Positions 1 to 8,357 of a DNA stretch of 64,000 bases are shown here, in pieces. The stretch comes from Halobellus clavatus (GTDB lineage: Archaea > Halobacteriota > Halobacteria > Halobacteriales > Haloferacaceae), in assembly GCF_900107195.1 (NCBI RefSeq), contig NZ_FNPB01000001.1:620001-684000 (forward strand), read 5' to 3'. Numbering within the stretch: the stretch's first letter is position 1; each line of letters begins with the position of its first letter. Both the position numbers and the translations under genes were made by a program. The notes beneath the pieces are model-generated. The model worked only from the letters and a program-made list of their open reading frames with translations. It had not been told where the DNA came from and made no database searches.

Positions 1-269
1 ACAGCGAAGGCGATCCCCGTGACGATCGCCGCCCCGAACATCACGAAGGGGAGTCCGAGGTCGTCGAACTGGAGGAAATCCAGCACGACCTCCGGCCGCG
101 CCATATGGCTGAAGCCGAGGCCGAATCCGAAGATCAGGCCCCCGACGAGGATCAGCGGCAGAAACAGCGGGTGCCGGCCCCCGTCGCTCGCGAGTCGGGT
201 GCGCTCCGGCTCGGACTCCGAGGCGCTCGCGTCGTCCGCTTCTCGGTCCGCTCCCGTCTCGCGGCTCAC
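1..269 (-). CDS. YeeE/YedE-family sulfur transport membrane protein (partial, second half)
   Basis: The gene runs off the left edge of the window, so only the N-terminal part (about 89 residues) is seen. The start is a GTG at 267-269 that overlaps the stop of the upstream YeeE/YedE gene (GTGA overlap), which indicates translational coupling. After a charged, acidic leader of about 32 residues comes a hydrophobic segment (PLFLPLILVGGLIFGFGLGF) and a second one starting near residue 72. YeeE/YedE (DUF395) proteins are inner-membrane channels for thiosulfate or other sulfur species. Haloarchaea often encode the family as two adjacent half-size proteins, which matches this arrangement. Confidence 0.8.
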   Translation of the reverse strand, partial: MSRETGADREADDASASESEPERTRLASDGGRHPLFLPLILVGGLIFGFGLGFSHMARPEVVLDFLQFDDLGLPFVMFGAAIVTGIAFA

Positions 270-823
270 GGGTGGACCCCCAGCGCGGCGACGATCTGGG
301 CAGTCGCGATGGCGACGACGATGAACGTCACCACGCCCACCAGCGACGTTTTCGAGGCCGATCCGACGCCGCAGACGCCGTGGCCCGACGTGCAGCCTTT
401 CCCGACCCGGGTGCCGATGCCGACCAGGATGCCGCCCAGGAACAGCCGCCAGGGCTGTACCGACGTCGTCCAGAGCGTCACCCCCGCGACCTCGTAGAGA
501 CTCCCGGTCGATCCGGGCTGATACAGCGACGTCGTGACGAGCCCCGATTGGACCGTTGCGGCGAAGGCGAACGCCCCGAGAATGATTCCGAGCGTGAACA
601 CGAGTCGCCAGTCCCGCGAGCCGACGTACTGCTGGAACCGCGACTGCTCGGAAACGTACGACAGCGTCGATTCGAGGAACGTGCTCGCGCCGGCAGGGAT
701 GCCCGTTCCGACGTAGATGACGACCGCGCCCAGGCCGACGAGGAGCCCCCCGACGGCGTAGCGGCTGATCCCGTTCGGGAACAGCTCGGCGGCGATCTGC
801 AGCGCCACTGGATCAGCGACCAT
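266..823 (-). CDS. YeeE/YedE-family sulfur transport membrane protein (first half)
   Basis: A 185-residue integral membrane protein with about five hydrophobic segments. The conserved stretch GKGCTSGHGVCG near residues 140-152 is the hallmark Cys-containing motif of the YeeE/YedE family. These proteins import thiosulfate or carry sulfane sulfur across the membrane. The gene lies 8 bp downstream of the rhodanese/metallo-beta-lactamase fusion and overlaps the next YeeE/YedE gene, so the three probably form one minus-strand operon. It faces a divergent TusA/DsrE operon. The family call is firm; the exact substrate is inferred. Confidence 0.88.
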   Translation of the reverse strand: MVADPVALQIAAELFPNGISRYAVGGLLVGLGAVVIYVGTGIPAGASTFLESTLSYVSEQSRFQQYVGSRDWRLVFTLGIILGAFAFAATVQSGLVTTSLYQPGSTGSLYEVAGVTLWTTSVQPWRLFLGGILVGIGTRVGKGCTSGHGVCGVGSASKTSLVGVVTFIVVAIATAQIVAALGVHP

Positions 824-831
824 ACGCCGAC

Positions 832-2025
832 TCAGTCACCCGCGAGCGATTCCTGGCTCGCCGCACAGTTGTTCGGGCCCAGTTCGAGCGAGAACGCTTC
901 GTCGTCGTCGACGGCGTGCTGTCCGAGATTCGTGGCGATGATATCCTCGTAGTTTGCCGGGCGGGGCGGCATATCGGCGAGGATCAGGTCGACGAAGTCC
1001 TCTTCGTCCATCGAGAGCGCGTCCATCCGCGTCTTCAGTTCGCCGATCGTCGCCGTGTAGGTCCCGTCCTCGGCAGCCACCGCGGCGCCGCTGAAGTGCG
1101 CGCCACCGACGAGCGTGTCGTCGGGGAGTGTCAGCACGCGCTCCTGCAGCGACTCATAGAGCATCCGTGCGGCGTCGGGGGCACCCTCGTCGCCCTCCTC
1201 GAGGTCCGGCCGGGCGACGCTCTCGATGAAGAGGCCGTCGCCGGTCGCCAGCAGACTGTCGTCGAGCAGGTACGAGGTCATCCCGGTCGTGTGCCCGGGG
1301 GTGTAGACCGTTTCGACCTCGGCGTCGCCGACGGTGAAGACGTCGCCGTCCTCGGCGTTCGTCAACTCGTCGGCGTACGTGACGCCGCGATCGACGGACG
1401 CCGCGGGGATCACGCCCTCGACGCCCTCGTCGTCGAGGTCGCGGACGCCCGAGATGTGATCCGCGTGGACGTGGGTGTCGAGCGCGTAGACGAGGTCGGC
1501 TCCGAGATCGGCCGCATCGGCGAGGTAGCGATCCGTGAAGGCGCGAAGCGGATCGACGATCGCGGCCTCGCCGTCGCTGACGAGGAGGTAGCCCAGACAG
1601 CCCGACGAGGGGCGCTGGTACTGATAGAGCGTGCCCGCGCCGTCGTAGCGGGAGACCGTCTCACGTTCGTAGATGCTCGCCCAGCCGTTCATCCCGTCCT
1701 CGAGGTGGTCGACGTCGTACCCGCGTTCGACGAGGGTCCCTGCGACGTATTCGCTGGCGCCGCCCTTGGCACACAGGACCGTGACGTGTTCGTCGGCGGG
1801 GATCGAGTCAAGGACGTCGGCGTCGATGTCCTCGTCGAGGAATTCGAAGTACGGCACGTTGATCGAGGTGACGTTCTCGCCCTCGATGTGCCACTCCTCG
1901 TAGTCGGATTGCATTCTGGTGTCGAGGATCGTGACATCCTCGCCCGAGTCGATGCGGTCTTTCAGCGCTTCCGGGGTGACGGATTCGACGTCAGCGTCCG
2001 GCGTGGGAAAGTCCTCTGCGTTCAT
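832..2025 (-). CDS. Rhodanese / metallo-beta-lactamase fusion (persulfide dioxygenase-like)
   Basis: A 397-residue soluble protein. The N-terminal rhodanese domain (about residues 12-122) has its candidate catalytic Cys85 in CAKGGAS. The C-terminal metallo-beta-lactamase domain (about 130-395) has the metal motif THVHADH at residues 184-190 and TPGHTTG further on. It ends with the PPRPANYEDIIATN segment seen in ETHE1-like persulfide dioxygenases. Such enzymes oxidise glutathione- or CoA-type persulfides to sulfite. The start was placed at the ATG at 2023-2025, preceded by GGAG, rather than an in-frame codon 33 bp upstream. It leads an operon with two YeeE/YedE genes and is divergent from tusA, so it probably handles imported or stored sulfane sulfur. 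Confidence 0.88.
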   Translation of the reverse strand: MNAEDFPTPDADVESVTPEALKDRIDSGEDVTILDTRMQSDYEEWHIEGENVTSINVPYFEFLDEDIDADVLDSIPADEHVTVLCAKGGASEYVAGTLVERGYDVDHLEDGMNGWASIYERETVSRYDGAGTLYQYQRPSSGCLGYLLVSDGEAAIVDPLRAFTDRYLADAADLGADLVYALDTHVHADHISGVRDLDDEGVEGVIPAASVDRGVTYADELTNAEDGDVFTVGDAEVETVYTPGHTTGMTSYLLDDSLLATGDGLFIESVARPDLEEGDEGAPDAARMLYESLQERVLTLPDDTLVGGAHFSGAAVAAEDGTYTATIGELKTRMDALSMDEEDFVDLILADMPPRPANYEDIIATNLGQHAVDDDEAFSLELGPNNCAASQESLAGD

Positions 2026-2304
2026 TATCGTGCACTCTCCAGTACCGGCTATACGCACAAAAACGTTTGGATAGTAGTTCTATTTCTCTACAATACTACC
2101 GACGGGGCGATGATCGGCGCCTCCTGCAGGCACCGACATCGAGGCACAATCACGATATCTTGCTAGTTTGTTCGTGCTCACGCGACCGGCACGCGAACAG
2201 TGGAGCTTACAGTAATTCACATCTAGTACAAGAACCGATACCCTTTTCACGCCGCCGGTAATATTGTGCGTTGGATCCAATACGTAACACGGATCAGAGA
2301 AACT
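2026..2304. promoter_or_regulatory. Divergent promoter region of the sulfur module
   Basis: A 279-bp intergenic region between the minus-strand rhodanese/MBL operon and the plus-strand tusA operon. It is clearly more AT-rich than the flanking genes. A TATA-like TAATATT lies near 2259-2265, about 40 bp before the tusA ATG. A 10-bp perfect palindrome TTGGATCCAA occupies 2271-2280, between that element and the start codon, and could be an operator. No coding sequence is apparent. Regulatory roles are inferred from position only. Confidence 0.5.
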
Positions 2305-2550
2305 ATGAGTGTGAATTTCGACATCGCGGAGACGCTCGACGTGAAAGGTGCCTCGTGCCCAATGCCGGTGGTCAAGACGAAGTCAGCCATCGACGAGCTC
2401 GAAGAAGACGCCGTGCTGGAAGTCCTGGCGACCGATCCCGGGAGTATGAGCGACCTCGACGGGTGGGCGTCCGGGACCGACGGCGTGGAGATGCTCGACC
2501 AAGTCGAGGGCGACGACGTGTACAAGCACTACGTGCGCAAGACGGAGTGA
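2305..2550 (+). CDS. tusA: TusA-family sulfur carrier protein
   Basis: An 81-residue protein, the usual TusA length. The signature GASCPMPVVKTK carries the persulfide-accepting Cys18 followed by Pro-x-Pro. TusA proteins accept sulfane sulfur on this Cys and pass it to partners such as DsrE-type proteins or rhodaneses. The start was set at the ATG at 2305 because it gives the canonical N-terminus; the in-frame upstream start would add 13 non-conserved residues. Two DsrE-family genes follow within a few bases (gap of 3 bp to the next), so the carrier and its probable exchange partners are co-transcribed. Confidence 0.92.
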   Translation: MSVNFDIAETLDVKGASCPMPVVKTKSAIDELEEDAVLEVLATDPGSMSDLDGWASGTDGVEMLDQVEGDDVYKHYVRKTE

Positions 2551-2553
2551 ACG

Positions 2554-2937
2554 ATGGAGAAGATCGGAATCATCGTCGACAGCGACAGCCCGAAGAGCCT
2601 CGCGATGGCGATGAACCTGGGGCACACGGCGCTGGCGTCGGAGATGGAGGTGCTCGTCTACTTCACGTTCGACGGGCTCACACACCTCCTGGAGGGCGAG
2701 AAGGACGTCTCGGAGATTCAGGCGCTCCTCGACGAGGGGATGCCGAATCCCTACGACCTGCTCGACGCGTTCGTCGCCGAGGGCGGCGAGGCCGTCACCA
2801 CGGTCGCCTGTACGACCACGCTGGATATGCTGGCGTGGGAGCAGGATGCCATCGACGACGACGTGACGACGAAGTTCGCCGGCGCGGCGACCTTCCTCGA
2901 AGCCGTCGACGACGCCGATCAGGTGTTCAGCTTCTAA
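2554..2937 (+). CDS. DsrE/DsrF-like sulfur relay protein
   Basis: 127 residues with the DsrE-family Rossmann-like fold pattern: strand MEKIGIIVDSD, a helix, then EVLVYFTFDGL. Cys86 in VACTTTLDM sits where DsrE/TusD-type proteins hold the active cysteine. It lies 3 bp after tusA and 1 bp before the DsrE2-like gene. By family it should exchange persulfide sulfur with TusA. A purely structural peroxiredoxin-like role cannot be excluded from sequence alone. Confidence 0.85.
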   Translation: MEKIGIIVDSDSPKSLAMAMNLGHTALASEMEVLVYFTFDGLTHLLEGEKDVSEIQALLDEGMPNPYDLLDAFVAEGGEAVTTVACTTTLDMLAWEQDAIDDDVTTKFAGAATFLEAVDDADQVFSF

Positions 2938-2938
2938 T

Positions 2939-3532
2939 ATGAGCACAGACACACCCGACGCCGACGCGGAGTCAGCACCGGAGAGCGCCGAGGAGGCCCC
3001 GTCGCGTGCGGAGTTAGCCGCGCGCGTCGAGGAACTGGAATCGCAACTCGCGGCGGTCGACACAGACGATGGGGAGAAGAAGATGTCCATCGTCGCGACG
3101 AAGGGGACGCTCGACATGGCGTATCCGCCGCTCATCCTCGCCAGCACGGCCGCTGCGTTCGGCTACGACGTGACGGTCTTCCACACGTTCTGGGGGCTCG
3201 ACATCCTCCACGAGGAGCGCTCGAAGGACCTCAAGCTCAGTTCGGTCGGCAACCCCAATATGCCGGTCCCGAACGTCGTCGGCGCGCTCCCGGGGATGGA
3301 CCGCGTGACGACCTCGATGATGGAGAAGCGGATCGACGACAACGACACCGCGACCATCGAGGAACTCATCGAGACCTCGCTGGATATGGGCGTCGAGTTC
3401 CAGGCGTGTCAGATGACGATCGAACTGATGGACTACGACGAGGACAACTTCTACGACGGCGTCACCACCGGCGTCGGCGCGGCGACGGCCATCCAGGATA
3501 TGGCCGACGCCGACATCCAGTTGCTCGTCTGA
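2939..3532 (+). CDS. DsrE2-like (DsrE/DsrF/DrsH family) protein
   Basis: 197 residues. Residues 1-45 form an acidic low-complexity leader that becomes helical and charged (ELAARVEELESQLAAV), probably a short coiled coil. The DsrE2-type domain follows, with MSIVATKGTLDMAYPP at 49-64, FHTFWGLDIL at 81-90 and the conserved Cys157 in FQACQMT. DsrE2 proteins are typically encoded with TusA and rhodaneses and are often membrane-associated in bacteria; here no transmembrane helix is obvious. It is the third gene of the tusA operon. Confidence 0.86.
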   Translation: MSTDTPDADAESAPESAEEAPSRAELAARVEELESQLAAVDTDDGEKKMSIVATKGTLDMAYPPLILASTAAAFGYDVTVFHTFWGLDILHEERSKDLKLSSVGNPNMPVPNVVGALPGMDRVTTSMMEKRIDDNDTATIEELIETSLDMGVEFQACQMTIELMDYDEDNFYDGVTTGVGAATAIQDMADADIQLLV

Positions 3533-3620
3533 GTGCGGCTCACGCGTCGTGCCGCGGACGCCTGCCGATTTCGGTGATCGAACCACCACCCTTCTTGTGA
3601 CCGGCAACGGAGCCACGCGT

Positions 3621-4286
3621 ATGGAATCCTGGCGTGCGCTCTTCGACCGCGCGGCCGGAGCCGACACCGACGAGGCCGCGATCAGTGCGGCGCTCCGGGC
3701 GGTGCGCGCAGACGAGGGCGGCGGGAGTCCCGCTGGCGACGACACTGGCGAGACAGACGCGTCCGAGGCTGACGTCGACGGGACCGACGCGGCGTCCGGA
3801 CCGTCGGTGCCGCCGCCGGGGGAGTCCTCGCCCGCTCGCGTCGTCGCCGACGCTGACGTCCTCGCCGCGGACCTCCTCGTCGGCGGCGACGCCCGCGCGG
3901 CCCTCGACGAACTCCGGTCGCACACCTGGACGACGCTCCTCGCGAGCGATCCGCTCTTGGACGATGCCGAGGCCGTCGTCGAGACCGTCGCGGACGACCG
4001 CCTGGCGGCTGACTGGCGGGAGCGCGTCGCGGCGTGGCGCGAGCCCGTGACGCAGCCGCCGGGCGATCACCCGGCGCTCGCGAGCGCCTACCGCGGCGGC
4101 GCGATGCACCTGCTGTCGTTCGACGATGGCCTCCTCTCGGCGACGGCGGGCGCGACGCTCGGCAGTCGGCTCTCGGTGAGCGCCCGCCACCCGCAGGCCT
4201 TCGCGAGCCTCTTCGACCCCGAGAGCCTCTATCAGGCGGTCGTCGGAGGGGCGTACCCCGGTCCCGACCGCGACCCGCGTGAGTGA
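3621..4286 (+). CDS. PIN-like domain haloarchaeal protein
   Basis: 221 residues. The N-terminus (1-75) is acidic and low-complexity. A core resembling a PIN domain then starts with VVADADVLAADLL (Asp77/Asp79 in the position of the first PIN acidic residue) and includes HLLSFDDGLL (Asp168/Asp169) late in the fold, like the PIN D-x-D pattern near the C-terminus. PIN folds are usually metal-dependent ribonucleases, but sequence divergence makes activity uncertain. The ATG at 3621 was chosen over an upstream in-frame start at 3549 because conservation-like sequence begins there. No toxin-antitoxin partner is visible. Confidence 0.65.
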   Translation: MESWRALFDRAAGADTDEAAISAALRAVRADEGGGSPAGDDTGETDASEADVDGTDAASGPSVPPPGESSPARVVADADVLAADLLVGGDARAALDELRSHTWTTLLASDPLLDDAEAVVETVADDRLAADWRERVAAWREPVTQPPGDHPALASAYRGGAMHLLSFDDGLLSATAGATLGSRLSVSARHPQAFASLFDPESLYQAVVGGAYPGPDRDPRE

Positions 4287-4392
4287 GTGCGGCGGCCCGG
4301 GAATGCACCGCCGGCGCACCCCCTGCGATCGAAGCGGCAGGCGACCCGTGGGATCGAAGGGCGTTTCCGCACTGCAGACCCACAGGTGGACG

Positions 4393-4779
4393 ATGGTGGA
4401 CGAGATCACGCCCGCAGAGTTGCGCGCCCAGATGACGGACGGACCCGGCGCACCGGAGACCGACCCGTCGCTCTCGGTCGTCGACATCAGGGACCCCTCC
4501 TCGTACGCCGCCGGCCACATCGAGGGCGCGGTGAACGTCCCACCGGCCCGGCTGTCGACGGACGCACTCGACGCGTCGTGGGCCGACGCCGAGGAAGTCG
4601 TCGTGTCCTGCTACATCGGCAAGAGTTCAAAACAGGTCGCCGACGCGCTCGACCGCCACCTCGACGCCGACGTCGCGAGCCTCCGCGGCGGCTTCGAGGC
4701 CTGGGACGGCCCGACCGACGACGGCCGAAGCGCGGCTGACGGGCGAGACGCGAGTGAGGGGCCCGAAGCGCCGTTTTGA
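4393..4779 (+). CDS. Single-domain rhodanese sulfurtransferase
   Basis: 128 residues forming one rhodanese domain. VVDIRDPSSYAAGHIEGAVN (residues 29-48) is the classic N-terminal rhodanese motif and CYIGKSSKQV places the catalytic Cys73 in the active-site loop. The last 20 residues are a disordered acidic tail. The start was set at the ATG at 4393, preceded by AGGTGGA. The protein would transfer sulfane sulfur to cyanide or thiol acceptors in vitro; its physiological partner may be the TusA/DsrE set about 1 kb upstream. Confidence 0.88.
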   Translation: MVDEITPAELRAQMTDGPGAPETDPSLSVVDIRDPSSYAAGHIEGAVNVPPARLSTDALDASWADAEEVVVSCYIGKSSKQVADALDRHLDADVASLRGGFEAWDGPTDDGRSAADGRDASEGPEAPF

Positions 4780-4830
4780 CTGGCGGCGGGCGCGCACCAC
4801 GATGAGACGGCAGCGGCGGTTCACCCGGTC

Positions 4831-4947
4831 TCAGGCCTGCCAGCGGAGCCCGCAGTTCTCACACACGCGGAGGCCACCGTCTTCGGCCTGGATGTCTTCG
4901 GAGCGGCATTTCGGACACTGATTGTCGCTGTCGGTTTCGAGTGCCAT
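4831..4947 (-). CDS. Small two-CxxC zinc-ribbon protein
   Basis: A 38-residue protein starting at the ATG at 4945-4947. Two CxxC knuckles, CPKC at residues 11-14 and CENC at 29-32, make a minimal zinc ribbon. Haloarchaea encode many such microproteins below 60 residues, and some affect stress tolerance or biofilm formation. It stands alone on the minus strand, downstream of the L15e gene in the same orientation with a gap of about 140 bp. The function is unknown. Confidence 0.75.
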   Translation of the reverse strand: MALETDSDNQCPKCRSEDIQAEDGGLRVCENCGLRWQA

Positions 4948-5089
4948 ATCGCACCGGAGGCAAATTGTGACTAAAAAATGTGCGGGTCGTTCTCACGAGC
5001 GGGGAGCGAGCCGAACGTCGATTGTGGTCGCCCCTGAAGCGCACGGGGTCGCTGCCGGTCGGGAAAAAAGCGAGAACGAGCGTCTCGGG

Positions 5090-5680
5090 TTACTTGCCGC
5101 GTCGACGGTCCGCGCCGATGCTCGGGCGGGTGTGTTCTGCGCCCTTGCCGCGGTTCTGGAGGCCGCGGTTCGATCGGCCGGCGTTCGTCAGGCCGCGGAA
5201 AGCGCGACCCTTGTGGTCGTCGCTGCAGATCCAGTTGAGATCGTCGTCGCTCTGGATCGCGGGGTGTTCGGGATCGACGAGGATCACTTCGTGCCACTTC
5301 TGGGAGCCGTCTTCGCCGACCCAGTAGGACGCGAGCGTCCGGAGGTTCGGGTACTTGCGCGCGGCGCGCTCCTCGGCGATGCGCTGGATGCTCTTGCGGC
5401 GACCGATGCGGTTGACGCCCTGCCGCTTGCTGCGGCGGCCCGCCTTGAATCGCTGCTTGCGGGCGTTGCCCTTGCGGACGGAAACGCGCGCCACGACGAT
5501 GCCCTGCTTGGCTTTGTAGCCGAGTTCGCGTGCCTTGTCGAGGCGCGTCGGTCGCTCGACGCGAACGATCGCGCCCTGATCGCGCCACTCTTGCTTTCGC
5601 TGCCACTGCAGCTCGGCGAGTTTGCCGTCGCCGGGCTGCTTCCACGCGTCCTTGATGTGTGAGTAGAAGCTTCGTGCCAT
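5090..5680 (-). CDS. rpl15e: 50S ribosomal protein L15e
   Basis: 196 residues. The N-terminus MARSFYSHIKDAWKQP and the basic core with KAKQGIVVARVSVRKGNARK and the QGVNRIGRRKSIQRIAEERA region are diagnostic for L15e. It is a large-subunit rRNA-binding protein present in archaea and eukaryotes. The basic, Arg/Lys-rich composition stands out against the acidic proteome. The start was set at the ATG at 5678-5680; an in-frame extension of 26 residues upstream does not match the family. Confidence 0.97.
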   Translation of the reverse strand: MARSFYSHIKDAWKQPGDGKLAELQWQRKQEWRDQGAIVRVERPTRLDKARELGYKAKQGIVVARVSVRKGNARKQRFKAGRRSKRQGVNRIGRRKSIQRIAEERAARKYPNLRTLASYWVGEDGSQKWHEVILVDPEHPAIQSDDDLNWICSDDHKGRAFRGLTNAGRSNRGLQNRGKGAEHTRPSIGADRRRGK

Positions 5681-5895
5681 AGGTTCACCACGGGCGCTTG
5701 CGATTCGGGCGACGTTCGACGCCGGCCCACATGTCGTCCCGATCCCTCGGGTGCCCACTGGCGTCCCGTTCGACCAGCGAGTTAGTGTCGCTACCGCCGT
5801 GGCGCTCTTAACGACTTCGAATGCGAATCAGGACGGCTCGCTGCTGGGAGTGCGGGAACGAACGGCTTTTGATGCCGGGTGTCGGAGGCGTACGT

Positions 5896-6210
5896 ATGGC
5901 TACGGAAACGCAGAGCGGGCTCTCGGATCACATCCGGGGTATCACAGTCACCACGCTCGCCTGTCTCGCGGGCGTCGCCGCCGCCGTGGCGTCGGGAAGC
6001 ATCGTCGGGACCGATGCTGCCGCGGCGACGAGTCGGCAGACGCTGATGATCGTCGCAGGGCTCGTCGTCCTCCAGTTTCCCGTCCTGCGCGTCGTCGGGA
6101 TCGACGTCTCCGACTTCGGCGCGAAAGACTACCTCTACGTGGCGTTCATGACGTTCGCGCTGTGGTTCATCACCTTCGGGATCATCCTGACGGAAGGCGT
6201 CGCCCTGTAA
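5896..6210 (+). CDS. EMC6-like membrane protein
   Basis: 104 residues with three predicted transmembrane segments: about 18-38 (TVTTLACLAGVAAAVASG), 52-70 and 82-102. The last contains KDYLYVAFMTFALWFITFG. The pattern matches archaeal EMC6-like proteins, relatives of the Emc6 subunit of the eukaryotic ER membrane complex, which helps insert membrane proteins. The start was set at the ATG at 5896. The stop lies 3 bp before the Rli1 start, so the two are almost certainly co-transcribed. The family call is from memory of haloarchaeal annotations. Confidence 0.75.
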   Translation: MATETQSGLSDHIRGITVTTLACLAGVAAAVASGSIVGTDAAAATSRQTLMIVAGLVVLQFPVLRVVGIDVSDFGAKDYLYVAFMTFALWFITFGIILTEGVAL

Positions 6211-6213
6211 CCG

Positions 6214-8043
6214 ATGGCGGACGACAGCATCGCGGTCGTCGATCTCGACCGGTGTCAACCCGATCGCTGCAACTACGAGTGCGCGAACTACTGCCCGCCG
6301 AACCGCACGGGTCAAGAGTGTATCACCACTCGCGAGGAGTACTACGAATCGGACGAACCGTTCGACGGTGAGCCCGAGCAGATCCGGATCTCCGAGGAGA
6401 TCTGCCTCGGCGAGAGCTGCGGGATCTGCGTCGAGAAGTGCCCCTTCGACGCGATCGAGATCATCAATCTCCCGACCGAACTCGAAGAGGAGCCGGTACA
6501 CCGCTACGGCGAGAACACCTTCGCGCTCTACGGCCTCCCGGTGCCGGAGTCGGGGAAGGTCACCGGCATCCTCGGCCCGAACGGGATCGGGAAGACGACC
6601 GCCGTCCGCGCACTCGCCGGCGAGATGATCCCCAATCTGGGTGCACACGAGGCGGAACCCTCCTGGGAGGCCGCGCTCGACCGCTTCCGCGGCACCGAAC
6701 TGCAGACGTACATCGAGCGCGTCCAGGCGGACGACGTCACGATCGCACGGAAGCCGCAGTACGTCGACCAGATTCCGAGTCAGTTCGACGGCACCACCAT
6801 CGAGCTGCTCGAATCGACCGATGAGCGCGGCGCGCTCGACGACTACATCGACCGACTCGGTATCCGTCCGGTCGTCGATCAGCCGCTCGATACGCTCTCG
6901 GGCGGGGAACTCCAGCGGGTCGCGCTCGCGGCCACGCTCGCTCGCGACCGCGACTTCTACTTCCTCGACGAGATCTCGCCGTACCTGGATATCGGCCAGC
7001 GCGTCACCGCCGCGCGGCTGATCCGCGAACTCGCCGAGGAGGAAGACCGCGCGGTGCTGGCGGTCGAACACGACCTCGCGATCTTGGATCTCCTGGCCGA
7101 CACGCTGCACGTCGCCTACGGTGAACCCGGCGCGTTCGGTGTCATCACCGACCCCAAGTCGGTCAGAAACGGCATCAACGAGTACCTCACGGGGTATCTC
7201 TCGAACGAGAATATGCGGATCCGACCGGGGGAGATCGAGTTCCACGAGCACGCGCCGCGGGAGACCTCGAAGTCGACGCCGCTGATCGAGTACCCCGACA
7301 TCCGGAAGTCCTACGGGGAGGGCGAGTTCTCCTTAGAGGTCGACGCCGGAACGATCTACGAGTCAGAGGTGCTGGGCGTCGTCGGTCCCAACGGGATCGG
7401 GAAGTCGACGCTCGCGAAGCTGTTCACGGGTGCGCTCGAACCCGACGCGGGCGACCTGGACTTCCGGCTCGACATCGCGTACAAGCCGCAGTACATCGAG
7501 ATCGACCAGCCGATGCGCGTCGACGCGTTCCTCTCGTCGATCACGGACGACTTCGGGACCTCCTACTGGAAGACCGAGATCGCGAATCCCCTGCAACTCG
7601 ACCGGATCATGGAGCGGAACCTCAATGACCTCTCCGGCGGGGAGCGCCAGCGCGTCGCCATCGCGGCGTGTCTCTCCGAGGACGCCGACCTCTACGTGAT
7701 GGACGAGCCGTCGGCGCACCTCGACGTCGAGCAGCGCGTGCAGGCGACGACGGCAATCCGTCGATATGCAGAGAACAACGACGAGACGGTGCTGGTGATC
7801 GACCACGACATCTACATGATCGACCTGCTCGCCGATCGGCTGATGGTGTTCGACGGCGAGCCCTCCGAGTTCGGTCACGCCACGAAGCCACAGGAGATGC
7901 GCGACGGAATGAACGACTTCCTCGCGGATCTGGACATCACGTTCCGTCGCGACGAGCGGACCCAGCGCCCGCGGATCAACAAACCGGGGTCACAGCTGGA
8001 CCGGAAGCAGAAGAAGCAGGGCGAGTACTACTACGCGCCCTGA
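6214..8043 (+). CDS. rli1: Ribosome recycling ATPase ABCE1/Rli1
   Basis: 609 residues with the full ABCE1 layout. An N-terminal two-cluster ferredoxin-like region (Cys residues in CQPDRCNYECANYC and CLGESCGICVEKCP, residues about 12-75) is followed by two ABC ATPase domains. Walker A is GPNGIGKTT near 124 and GPNGIGKST near 392; the signatures are LSGGELQRVALA and LSGGERQRVAIA. The Tyr- and Lys-rich C-terminus is also typical. ABCE1 splits 70S ribosomes after termination together with aPelota or aRF1. It is translationally adjacent to the EMC6-like gene. Confidence 0.97.
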   Translation: MADDSIAVVDLDRCQPDRCNYECANYCPPNRTGQECITTREEYYESDEPFDGEPEQIRISEEICLGESCGICVEKCPFDAIEIINLPTELEEEPVHRYGENTFALYGLPVPESGKVTGILGPNGIGKTTAVRALAGEMIPNLGAHEAEPSWEAALDRFRGTELQTYIERVQADDVTIARKPQYVDQIPSQFDGTTIELLESTDERGALDDYIDRLGIRPVVDQPLDTLSGGELQRVALAATLARDRDFYFLDEISPYLDIGQRVTAARLIRELAEEEDRAVLAVEHDLAILDLLADTLHVAYGEPGAFGVITDPKSVRNGINEYLTGYLSNENMRIRPGEIEFHEHAPRETSKSTPLIEYPDIRKSYGEGEFSLEVDAGTIYESEVLGVVGPNGIGKSTLAKLFTGALEPDAGDLDFRLDIAYKPQYIEIDQPMRVDAFLSSITDDFGTSYWKTEIANPLQLDRIMERNLNDLSGGERQRVAIAACLSEDADLYVMDEPSAHLDVEQRVQATTAIRRYAENNDETVLVIDHDIYMIDLLADRLMVFDGEPSEFGHATKPQEMRDGMNDFLADLDITFRRDERTQRPRINKPGSQLDRKQKKQGEYYYAP

Positions 8044-8084
8044 GCGTCGCGACGTGTCGATCCGAAACGAAAAAAGCGGCCGGC

Positions 8085-8234
8085 TTACGCCGCGCGGCGT
8101 TCTTTCGACTTGGGTCGAAGGTTCTTGTACCCGCACTTGCGACACTGCTCAGCGCGCTGGGGGTTGCGGGCGTTACAGCGCATACAGATCTGCTTCTCGA
8201 GCATCCGTTTGACGGCGGCCTCGTTCTTGGGCAT
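8085..8234 (-). CDS. rpl40e: 50S ribosomal protein L40e
   Basis: A 49-residue protein, [20 protein letters not shown] onward. A C4 zinc finger is formed by CMRC at 17-20 and CRKC at 31-34, followed by the basic tail [13 protein letters not shown]. Length and motif pattern match archaeal L40e, the zinc-finger ribosomal protein that eukaryotes encode fused to ubiquitin. It lies between Rli1 and thioredoxin, facing Rli1. Confidence 0.95.
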   Translation of the reverse strand: MPKNEAAVKRMLEKQICMRCNARNPQRAEQCRKCGYKNLRPKSKERRAA

Positions 8235-8357
8235 ACGCCTCGCTACCGGACGGGGCAGTATAACGCTTGCGAGACACGAGACCGCCTGCGGCGCGGCGGC
8301 GTGGTCGGTTCAGACGACGCGGATCGAAGAACGGGTCCGTCAGTCGCGGTCGGCGCG

